Source of the DNA: an uncultured Pseudomonadota bacterium
Lineage (GTDB): Bacteria > Pseudomonadota > Alphaproteobacteria > Rs-D84
Assembly: GCA_947165335.1 (NCBI GenBank)
Contig: CAMVAB010000012.1
Span: forward strand, 1 to 19,862
Direction of reading: 5' to 3'
DNA length: 19,862 nucleotides
The notes under the pieces were generated by a model. The model had not been told where the DNA came from. It did no database searches and worked only from the letters and a program-made list of their open reading frames with translations. Each line of letters begins with the position of its first letter. Position 1 is the stretch's first letter. The position numbers and the translations under genes are program-made. This document shows, piece by piece, positions 14,610-19,862 of the stretch.

Positions 14610-15368
14610 ATGAACACAAAAGATGACAATTTATTGAAAATAAAACAAATATATCCTCAGCTTTCAGCAATATATAAACCGGCAACCATTGGCAATATGC
14701 ACGATGTGTATATTGTTGAACAGGGTTCTGATAAATTTATATGCAGATTTACAGACAGTCTTACTGCAATACACAATTTAAAAGTAAGTTGTTCTTTGTT
14801 GGCACACAACATACCAGTTCCAAAAACAGAAGTATTCGCTTTTGACGGCGACTGGTGTGAAACATACCCTTTGGTTGTCGGGAAAACATTACACGAACGT
14901 TTAATGGAAGGCTTAAAAGGCGAAAAATTAGATAATATTTATCAACAACTGGTTAATATTTCTCATAAAATCTCAGAAATTCCGTATGATGCTACCTTTA
15001 ATAACACAGCACCAATTATATCAAAAATAGCGAGAAAAATTTTTGCGTCATTAAACCCGTCAGATAAAAAATTGGTTCATGCCGATTTGCATGCGAAAAA
15101 CATTGTATTGGACAACGAAGATAATATCTGTGCAATATTAGATTTAGACGATATTTGTCCAGAATCGTCATCTGTCGCTGATATTGGTATAATGAAAGGC
15201 GCCAAAAGCTATGGGTATACTATACAAAAATTCAAAGATTTTGGCATCAAATGCGACACGAATAAAATCGAAAAGCAATTAAAAGTATTTTTTGCTTTAC
15301 GCAAAGCTTACTATGCCATGTTTTCAGATTGTTTTCGTAAACGAATATTGAATATTCGGACAAAATGA
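14610..15368 (+). CDS. APH/choline-kinase-fold phosphotransferase of unknown substrate (252 aa)
   Basis: Small-molecule kinase of the aminoglycoside phosphotransferase superfamily. The catalytic loop LVHADLHAKNIVLD (155-168) carries the HxDxxxxN pattern with Asp159 as the likely base and Asn164. ILDLDD (176-181) supplies the metal-binding Asp, followed by VADIG. The N-lobe is recognisable from IGNMHDVYIVEQGSDKFICRFT (28-49), with a hinge-like WCETYPLVVGKTL. Length is close to family norms. The ATG at 14610 has GAGGT overlapping the prfB stop region (3-bp gap), so translation is probably coupled to RF2. The substrate cannot be read from the sequence; a sugar, choline or ethanolamine kinase is as plausible as drug resistance. 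Confidence 0.85.
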   Translation: MNTKDDNLLKIKQIYPQLSAIYKPATIGNMHDVYIVEQGSDKFICRFTDSLTAIHNLKVSCSLLAHNIPVPKTEVFAFDGDWCETYPLVVGKTLHERLMEGLKGEKLDNIYQQLVNISHKISEIPYDATFNNTAPIISKIARKIFASLNPSDKKLVHADLHAKNIVLDNEDNICAILDLDDICPESSSVADIGIMKGAKSYGYTIQKFKDFGIKCDTNKIEKQLKVFFALRKAYYAMFSDCFRKRILNIRTK

Positions 15369-15376
15369 TATAAAAT
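15348..15376 (+). promoter_or_regulatory. promoter of tRNA-Arg(CCG), starting inside the upstream CDS
   Basis: -35 TTGAAT (15348-15353), 17-bp spacer, -10 TAAAAT (15371-15376), 9 nt before the mature tRNA. A perfect inverted repeat CGAATATT-G-AATATTCG (15342-15358) spans the -35, which lies in the last codons of the kinase gene. Confidence 0.6.
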
Positions 15377-15385
15377 AATATTTGC

Positions 15386-15462
15386 GCACCCATAGCATAA
15401 CTGGATAATGCATTGCCCTCCGAAGGCAAAGATTGCAGGTTCGACTCCCGCTGGGTGCACCA
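15386..15462 (+). tRNA. tRNA-Arg(CCG)
   Basis: 77-nt tRNA. Acceptor GCACCCA pairs with TGGGTGC (15452-15458); discriminator A and encoded CCA follow. Anticodon stem TTGCC/GGCAA closes the loop CTCCGAA, anticodon CCG (reads CGG). The T-arm GCAGG-TTCGACT-CCCGC has one A-C mismatch in the middle of its stem. Confidence 0.95.
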
Positions 15463-15467
15463 AAATT

Positions 15468-15492
15468 AAAACCGGCACTTCGCCGGTTTTTT
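15468..15492. terminator. intrinsic terminator between tRNA-Arg and the convergent membrane-protein gene
   Basis: Nine-base-pair stem AAAACCGGC / GCCGGTTTT with a 5-nt loop ACTTC and a T-run, 5 nt after the tRNA. On the minus strand it overlaps the stop codon (15491-15493) of the convergent gene and ends in TTTTAATTTT, so it may serve both. Confidence 0.88.
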
Positions 15493-16294
15493 ATTTTGTT
15501 TGTTGCAATTCAGAATTCAAAATAAATGTTGTCGGTATATAACCAGTATATGCACTTTCTACTAAATTCCCCAATTCTAGATTGTTAGCCAAATTTTGTT
15601 CAATAATTTTCAATGCGGTTTCGATGTCTGATTCTATGATTTTCATAGTTTTAATATCCGTATTAGAATACAAAAACGGAACACTCAACGCAATTTCTTG
15701 TATTTTTCTGGTATCTTGTTCCGGCATATTTGCCATTAAAATTGCGGTTATAACCCTTGCCATTTCTGGATTACAGTTCATTATAATATCTTCTGTAAAA
15801 ACATTAGGCGCTATTTTTTTCAATTTATTAAAATATCTTATTACCAGACGATTGTAAAAATTATCAATAGCGCTTTCTCTGTTTGTTCGTTTCAGAGCAG
15901 CAACTGTTGCGGTTCCAAACAACGTTCCAATTAACATTGCTAACAACACAATAGCCGCATTTTCTATTTTATCTTTTGTTGTTAACTGTGATTGTGGTTT
16001 TTCTTCTGATTTGATAACACCATACGAAGTACCACCAATAATAAACGCACACAAAAATATTAAAAATTTTTCTTTTCCCGAAAAATTCAATAATGTTTTC
16101 TTTAACGGTTCAGCATAACGTTTGTCGTTTGCTTTATTGGTTGTTACAAAGTCAGGTTTACTGATTAAATCTGCAATATAAGCGTCTCGTTTTTGGTTTA
16201 TTTCTTCTGGGTTGCGTTCAGGATACATTAGATCCCAGTCTTTTGTAAATCTTGCAACTATGTTTCTATCTTGTCTTTTTGTGTATGGATACAT
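15491..16294 (-). CDS. two-TM membrane protein of unknown function (267 aa)
   Basis: A charged, soluble N-terminal part (1-75, with WDLMYPERNPEEINQKRDAYI) is followed by hydrophobic helices at about 77-94 (FLIFLCAFIIGGTSYGVI) and 112-134 (AAIVLLAMLIGTLFGTATVAAL), linked by a short charged loop. A C-terminal soluble domain (135-267), mostly helical in appearance, follows. There is no signal peptide and no family I recognise. If the two helices form a hairpin, both soluble domains lie on the same side, most likely cytoplasmic; that is inference. The ATG at 16294 has AGGA 9 nt upstream. It is transcribed alone, divergent from the RNase J unit. Confidence 0.8.
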   Translation of the reverse strand: MYPYTKRQDRNIVARFTKDWDLMYPERNPEEINQKRDAYIADLISKPDFVTTNKANDKRYAEPLKKTLLNFSGKEKFLIFLCAFIIGGTSYGVIKSEEKPQSQLTTKDKIENAAIVLLAMLIGTLFGTATVAALKRTNRESAIDNFYNRLVIRYFNKLKKIAPNVFTEDIIMNCNPEMARVITAILMANMPEQDTRKIQEIALSVPFLYSNTDIKTMKIIESDIETALKIIEQNLANNLELGNLVESAYTGYIPTTFILNSELQQTK

Positions 16295-16327
16295 ATTTTA
16301 TTCCTGTTATGTTATTAGTACAGTTAA

Positions 16328-16355
16328 AACCTAGCATAATCATGCCTTTTGTCAA
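16328..16355 (-). promoter_or_regulatory. promoter of the two-TM protein gene
   Basis: On the minus strand, consensus -35 TTGACA (16350-16355), 16-bp spacer, weak -10 TAGGTT (16328-16333). The -35 overlaps the left arm of the inverted repeat at 16352-16375. Confidence 0.45.
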
Positions 16356-16375
16356 GACAATGTTATTTGTCTTGA
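16352..16375. promoter_or_regulatory. inverted repeat between divergent promoters
   Basis: Perfect 9-bp arms TCAAGACAA and TTGTCTTGA with a 6-bp spacer. The left arm overlaps the -35 of the minus-strand gene. The right arm overlaps the proposed -35 (TTGATT, 16372-16377) of the RNase J unit. It could be an operator for a dimeric regulator controlling both directions, or a small hairpin. Confidence 0.45.
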
Positions 16376-16400
16376 TTTTAAATCTTAAATCGTATACCAT
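16372..16400 (+). promoter_or_regulatory. candidate promoter of the RNase J unit
   Basis: -35 TTGATT (16372-16377), 17-bp spacer, -10 TACCAT (16395-16400); both boxes are imperfect. A start near 16407 would give a 180-nt leader. A weaker alternative is TTGTTC (16458-16463), 17 bp, TAAAAA (16481-16486), which would start transcription near 16493, at the base of the long stem-loop. Confidence 0.35.
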
Positions 16401-16485
16401 TACCCTGTGAGAAAAGATTTTAGACATTTATCAAATTGTCTTCGTTGTCCCAGAATCTTGTTCTTGATACAAAAAGGGACTAAAA

Positions 16486-16518
16486 ATGCCGCACACCCAT
16501 AAGATTCACTACAAATAA
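16486..16518 (+). CDS. candidate 10-codon upstream ORF in the RNase J leader
   Basis: ATG at 16486 preceded by AAAAAGGGA at a normal distance, encoding MPHTHKIHYK then TAA. Three of ten residues are His. The ORF covers the left arm of the 16491-16558 stem-loop, so a translating ribosome would open it. Such short ORFs also occur by chance in AT-rich leaders, and if transcription starts near 16493 it would not be in the mRNA at all. Confidence 0.35.
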   Translation: MPHTHKIHYK

Positions 16519-16558
16519 AGAGATTGTCTTTATTGGCAATGAATTATGCTGGGTGTGC
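16491..16558 (+). promoter_or_regulatory. long structured leader element before RNase J
   Basis: Outer stem GCACACCCA (16491-16499) with TGGGTGTGC (16550-16558), nine perfect pairs. Inner hairpin AATAAAGA (16514-16521) with TCTTTATT (16527-16534), eight perfect pairs around GATTG. Short ATTC/GAAT pairing lies between. There is no T-run, so it is not a terminator. It ends 12 nt before the AAAAAAAGGA ribosome-binding site of RNase J and does not cover it. Confidence 0.6.
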
Positions 16559-16586
16559 AAATGTTAAACTAAAAAAAGGATTTTAT

Positions 16587-18332
16587 ATGGTAAAAGTAAA
16601 AGTGACAGAAGCGCCCAAACATGAATCTGATAAAAATGACGAAAAAATATTTTTTATGGCGTTGGGAGGATTAGAACATGTTGGTCAAAACATGTATGTT
16701 TATAAATACAAAGGAAAATATTTAATTGTTGATTGTGGTATGGGTTTCTTAGAAGAAGAAATCGGTGCTGGCGATGTTCAATATTGTGATACATCTTGGC
16801 TTGAAAAACACAAGAAAGATGTTGTGGCATTTGTTATAACACACGGACACGAAGATCATATTGGTGCATTGAAATTCATTTGGCCAAAGTTCAGAAAACC
16901 AATTTATTGCACACGTTTTCCTGCTGAAATATTGCGTAAAACTTTCGATGGTATTGAAATGGATTACAATCCAGACAAAGATATTGTCGTATTTGACCAT
17001 CATGGTGCCCAATTAAATTTAGATCCATTTGTTGTTGAAACATTCCATGTATCCCACTCTATTCCAGAAGCACAGATGTTAATTATTAAAACACCTGCAG
17101 GAAAAATATTACATACTGGGGATTGGACATTTAACGATGCAAATCCTGTTGAAGATGCAACAAATTATACACGTCTGGCTGAAATTGGATCTGATCCACA
17201 ATTGTTAGCATGTGTATGTGATTCTACATCTGCAGAAAGACAAACTGTGCAAACAACAGAAATTCAAGTTCGTGAAACATTGGCTGAAATTATGCGCAAA
17301 GCCCCGGGACGTGTTTTAGTAACCGGATATTCACGCAGTTTAGCGCGTATTAAAATGTTTGCTGAAGCGGCTCATTCTGTTGGTCGTATTGCATGTATCA
17401 AAGAACGCAGCAATCCGAATCCGGTACCTTATGTTGGATTACCAGAATTCCGCGAAATTGGTATCGAATACGGATATTTAGGTAAAGATGATGTTTACAC
17501 ATTTGATGAAATCAAAGATTTACCTGCTGAAAAACAAGCGATCTTCTTAACTGGTTCCCAGGGTGAAAAGTTTGCTATGTTGACACGTCTTTGCAACGGA
17601 CATGTAAAAGAATTACAATTATTACCAACTGACACGGTCGTATTCAGCGCAATTATTATTCCAGGCCGTGAACAAGATGTTTCATATCTTTATAACAAAT
17701 TGGCGCGTATGGGCATCAAAACATACACCATTTTTGATACAGACCACCTGCACGCTTCGGGCCACGCAGGACGCCCTGAATTTGAAAGATTTTACGATAT
17801 GGTTCACCCCCAGGTTTCTATACCAATGCACGGGGAATACATTTCTGAAATGTTGAACGGCAAAATGGCTATGGAACGCGGCGGTGCAAAACACATGATG
17901 ATTGTCCACAACGGTGATGTTATCGCATTAAAAGACGGTGAAGAACCTTATGTATGCGAAAGCGTCCAAACAGGATTTATTGTTATGGAAGGCGAAACAG
18001 AACGCAGTGCCGATGACCAGGTTTATAAAAATCGTAAAAAGATTGCGACAAGTGGTGCCATATTCGTCACATTGCCAATCGATAAACGTGGTTTCTTAAA
18101 AGGTGTTCCGGAAGTTTCGAGCGCTGGTATATTTGAAACAGACGAAACAGGATTTATGAAACGTCAAATTCAAATAGAAATTACTAATGCAATCGATAAA
18201 TTAACCAAAACAGAACGCAAAAACCGCGACAATTTACACAAAGCGGTTCAAGTGGCTTCTAACAAGGTTGTTCGTGCCGCACTTGGTGCCGATAAAAAGC
18301 CACAATACAGTGTTCATTTTGTGTTAAAATAA
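16587..18332 (+). CDS. rnj: ribonuclease J (581 aa)
   Basis: Metallo-beta-lactamase/beta-CASP RNase with 5'-3' exonuclease and endonuclease activity in mRNA decay and rRNA processing. The N terminus has MALGGLEHVGQNMYVY (24-39), where RNase J begins its fold. HGHEDH (86-91) and HVSHSIPEAQ (154-163) are metal-site motifs, and HTGDW (176-180) gives Asp179. The beta-CASP part contains VTGYSRSLARI, LTGSQGE, and DTDHLHASGHAGRPE followed by VHPQVSIPMHGE. A C-terminal domain ends QYSVHFVLK. Length fits the family (about 555-600). The ATG at 16587 is chosen for AAAAAAAGGA 6 nt upstream; the in-frame ATG at 16539 lies inside the leader stem and has no ribosome-binding site. Transcribed singly behind a structured leader, with a terminator at 18358. 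Confidence 0.96.
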   Translation: MVKVKVTEAPKHESDKNDEKIFFMALGGLEHVGQNMYVYKYKGKYLIVDCGMGFLEEEIGAGDVQYCDTSWLEKHKKDVVAFVITHGHEDHIGALKFIWPKFRKPIYCTRFPAEILRKTFDGIEMDYNPDKDIVVFDHHGAQLNLDPFVVETFHVSHSIPEAQMLIIKTPAGKILHTGDWTFNDANPVEDATNYTRLAEIGSDPQLLACVCDSTSAERQTVQTTEIQVRETLAEIMRKAPGRVLVTGYSRSLARIKMFAEAAHSVGRIACIKERSNPNPVPYVGLPEFREIGIEYGYLGKDDVYTFDEIKDLPAEKQAIFLTGSQGEKFAMLTRLCNGHVKELQLLPTDTVVFSAIIIPGREQDVSYLYNKLARMGIKTYTIFDTDHLHASGHAGRPEFERFYDMVHPQVSIPMHGEYISEMLNGKMAMERGGAKHMMIVHNGDVIALKDGEEPYVCESVQTGFIVMEGETERSADDQVYKNRKKIATSGAIFVTLPIDKRGFLKGVPEVSSAGIFETDETGFMKRQIQIEITNAIDKLTKTERKNRDNLHKAVQVASNKVVRAALGADKKPQYSVHFVLK

Positions 18333-18357
18333 GAAATAAAAAACCTGAAAGACAAAG

Positions 18358-18380
18358 ACCCGATTTTTATCGGGTTTTTT
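18358..18380 (+). terminator. intrinsic terminator of RNase J
   Basis: ACCCGAT pairs with ATCGGGT around TTTT, followed by a T-run, 25 nt after the stop codon. Only 3 bp separate it from the shared upstream block of the next gene. Confidence 0.9.
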
Positions 18381-18392
18381 ATTAAAAAACAC

Positions 18393-18422
18393 TTGCGTTG
18401 CATAGCAATTTTTTTCTAGAAT
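18393..18422 (+). promoter_or_regulatory. promoter of the second repeat-protein gene
   Basis: -35 TTGCGT (18393-18398), 18-bp spacer, -10 TAGAAT (18417-18422), within the block 18384-18418 that matches 134-168 at 32 of 35 positions. Start near 18429 gives a leader of about 26 nt, as at the first locus. Confidence 0.75.
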
Positions 18423-18454
18423 CAAAACATAAAGCAAAGGAAGAGAAAGGCAAA

Positions 18455-19862
18455 ATGTCGAAATTTGCCCGTTTTTTGCGTATTATTAGTATCGCGCTGA
18501 TTGCGTGGGGTGCGACTTTTATACCACAAAAAACATTTGCAGACGAACAGGAAGACTGCGAAATGATGGCACCCGATTATTATTGGGATGGCGCAACATG
18601 TATTTCATATCAAGAAGAATGTGAATCCAGCCCTGGTTATTATTGGGATGGCGCAACATGTTATTCAGAAGAAGAACAATGTAGTATGCAAGGGGCCGAT
18701 TATTATTGGGATGGAACACAATGCGTAGAAAACGAGGAAGAAGACACGTGTGAAGCTGATTATGGCCCGGGTTGGTGGTATGATGATACATCTGGTCAAT
18801 GCTTGGATGAAAATGGTTGTGCAGTGGACGAAGAATATGATGATGGCGTTTGTCATGAACCATGTAGTGATGGCGAAGAGTGGAATGGCGCTTCATGTGA
18901 AAGTGTATGTAGTGATGGTGAAGAGTGGAATGGTGCTCTCGGATCATGTGAAAGTGTATGTAGTGATGGTGAAGAGTGGGATGGCACAGAATGCGTAAGT
19001 GTATGTGACGAAGCAAATGGCGAAGAATGGGATGGCAGTGCATGTGTTTGTGATACAAGCAACAATTATTACGGCACAACGGGGTCTTGCGAATATTGTG
19101 ATGTAAGTTCTGGTAATTTTACTTGGAATAACGGTACTTGTACACCGGTATGCAGCGGAAACAACACTAATTTTGAATATAATGGACAATGTATAGAAAA
19201 CAAGTTCCAAATTACTACTACAGCTTCATCAAAACATTTTTTCTTTAATATATCTGCAGCTGGTGAATTCTATATCGATTGTGGTACGGGCGGTAATTTC
19301 AATTCAACGGGTAATCAGGTTGGTTATTTGAATAAAAATAACACAACAGATACATTTTACATGTGTTTGTATCAAAACGCCGGGACACACATAGTCAAAT
19401 TTGGTGGGAAAGCAACAGAATACAATTCGGATATAAACACTCAAAATCTAAGCACAGGTGCAGCAATAAGTTTTATGAGGACTAATGGCGGCTATACAGG
19501 TGGTATTGCCAGCATTTCAGGATCATTGGGACAAATTTTTTCAACCATTGGTTCTGGCGGCACATTGGCGACACAACCACGATTTACAGAAACATTTCTT
19601 CTCGCATCTATGAATGGTCCTATACCAGAAAACTTATTTAGTGGTATTTCCGGTTCTCCAGTACCGTATATGTTTTCCAGCACATTCTCTGGCTGTAGTA
19701 GGTTAACCGGTTCTATACCTGAAAACCTGTTTTCAGGTATATCCGGTGCACCAGCACAAGGTATGTTTTCCAGCACATTCTATGGCTGTAGTGGCTTGAC
19801 TGGTTCAATACCATCCGGATTGTTTAGTGGTATTTCTGGTGCACCAGCAGAGTCTATGTTTC
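18455..19862 (+). CDS. second secreted repeat protein, Cys-rich plus LRR-like repeats (3' end outside window)
   Basis: Open frame from ATG 18455 to the window edge (469 codons seen, no stop). The start has AAAGGAAGAGAAAGG upstream and matches the giant gene's start. The signal peptide MSKFARFLRI... is cleaved near TFA (29) and shares FARFLRI with the giant protein. The mature part begins with three YYWDG units (each followed by a Cys), then four SDGEEW(N/D)G-type Cys units, then a single domain with AGEFYIDCGTGG and NAGTHIVKFGGKATEY. This domain resembles the PKD-like segment that precedes BspA-type leucine-rich repeats. The C-terminal part in view is a 31-residue repeat (GSIPENLFSGISG...MFSSTFYGCSGLT), LRR/BspA-like. 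Predicted secreted or surface protein; binding function is inference. Total length unknown. Confidence 0.9.
   Translation, partial: MSKFARFLRIISIALIAWGATFIPQKTFADEQEDCEMMAPDYYWDGATCISYQEECESSPGYYWDGATCYSEEEQCSMQGADYYWDGTQCVENEEEDTCEADYGPGWWYDDTSGQCLDENGCAVDEEYDDGVCHEPCSDGEEWNGASCESVCSDGEEWNGALGSCESVCSDGEEWDGTECVSVCDEANGEEWDGSACVCDTSNNYYGTTGSCEYCDVSSGNFTWNNGTCTPVCSGNNTNFEYNGQCIENKFQITTTASSKHFFFNISAAGEFYIDCGTGGNFNSTGNQVGYLNKNNTTDTFYMCLYQNAGTHIVKFGGKATEYNSDINTQNLSTGAAISFMRTNGGYTGGIASISGSLGQIFSTIGSGGTLATQPRFTETFLLASMNGPIPENLFSGISGSPVPYMFSSTFSGCSRLTGSIPENLFSGISGAPAQGMFSSTFYGCSGLTGSIPSGLFSGISGAPAESMF
18578..18726 (+). repeat. three YYWDG-type Cys repeats
   Basis: The DNA unit TATTATTGGGATGG recurs near 18579, 18636 and 18699, with GCGCAACATGT after the first two. 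Each codes YYWDG followed by a Cys three or four residues later. Spacing is 57 and 63 bp. The repeats lie just after the signal peptide. Confidence 0.85.
18863..19048 (+). repeat. tandem SDGEEW(N/D)G Cys repeats, 45-51 bp
   Basis: Units start at 18863 (45 bp), 18908 (51 bp, with a 6-bp insertion CTCGGA), 18959 (45 bp) and 19004 (diverged: CDEANGEEWDGSAC). The first three share TGTAGTGATGG and GAAGAGTGG. In-frame near-identity makes the array prone to unit gain or loss. Confidence 0.9.
19616..19862 (+). repeat. LRR/BspA-like tandem repeats, 93-bp period
   Basis: Units at 19616-19708 and 19709-19801, with a third from 19802 running off the window. Each codes 31 residues: G(P/S)IP..LFSGISG.P...MFSSTF.GCS.LT. 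The F..GC..LTGSIP wording is that of BspA-type leucine-rich repeats. Confidence 0.9.

Noticed and set aside
14610..15368. Aminoglycoside resistance gene
   Set aside because: Only superfamily-level kinase motifs are present; the gene is coupled to prfB in a housekeeping context with no mobile element, so a resistance call is not supported.
16486..16560. tRNA-like fold before RNase J
   Set aside because: The outer stem GCACACCCA/TGGGTGTGC resembles the acceptor of the nearby tRNA-Arg, but there is no T-loop (GTTCGAnnC), no anticodon arm and no CCA.
18519..19079. Long His-rich open frame on the minus strand
   Set aside because: It is the complement of the tandem GAT/GAA/TGT-rich Cys repeats of the gene at 18455; its composition is an artefact of those repeats and there is no ribosome-binding site or family.

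Overview
The window looks like chromosome from an AT-rich, host-associated (probably gut) alphaproteobacterium. This is inference. It rests on an IHF-type gene directly upstream of an acetyl-CoA carboxylase gene (reminiscent of the alphaproteobacterial ihfB...accD neighbourhood), a Tat-exported AMIN-domain amidase, an RNase J, and very large secreted repeat proteins. No plasmid, phage, IS element or CRISPR array is visible.

Layout. 1-94: 5' part of a tRNA-Ser(GCU) on the minus strand with its promoter. 143-6244: a 2003-residue secreted repeat protein with its own promoter and terminator. 6261-8334 (minus): IHF/HU-like gene followed by a single-chain AccD-AccA carboxyltransferase. 8413-9154: 1-Cys peroxiredoxin, convergent with an alkyltransferase-like DNA repair protein (9157-9504, minus). 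9565-10100: tRNA-Ser(CGA) followed closely by a small lipoprotein. 10115-10873: Fic-fold protein with a degenerate active-site motif behind a palindrome-rich promoter. 10876-12066 (minus): Tat-exported amidase. 12171-13418 (minus): exported Cys-containing protein of unknown function. 13535-15368: prfB with the programmed +1 frameshift, then an APH-like kinase. 15386-15462: tRNA-Arg(CCG). 15491-16294 (minus): two-TM membrane protein. 16295-16586: divergent regulatory region with a structured leader and a ten-codon upstream ORF. 16587-18332: RNase J. 18455 to the window end: a second secreted repeat protein, cut by the window edge.

The main signals beyond routine annotation are these. (1) The two repeat-protein genes, about 18 kb apart, share almost the same promoter, leader and first eleven codons although the mature proteins differ. 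(2) The large protein contains three copies of a seven-cysteine module that I cannot assign to a named family, interleaved with InlB/Listeria-Bacteroides-type repeats. (3) RNase J is preceded by a long stem-loop leader and a short His-rich uORF. (4) Three genes (atl, amidase, prfB) have a good -10 box only 6-7 nt before the start codon and no Shine-Dalgarno sequence, which suggests leaderless mRNAs. (5) AccD and AccA are fused. (6) The Fic-like protein has lost the catalytic His. Promoters across the window repeatedly use a TTGCGT/C -35 element. Most genes are housekeeping (translation, fatty-acid synthesis, RNA decay, wall turnover, stress), and the two repeat proteins are the accessory, surface-facing component.
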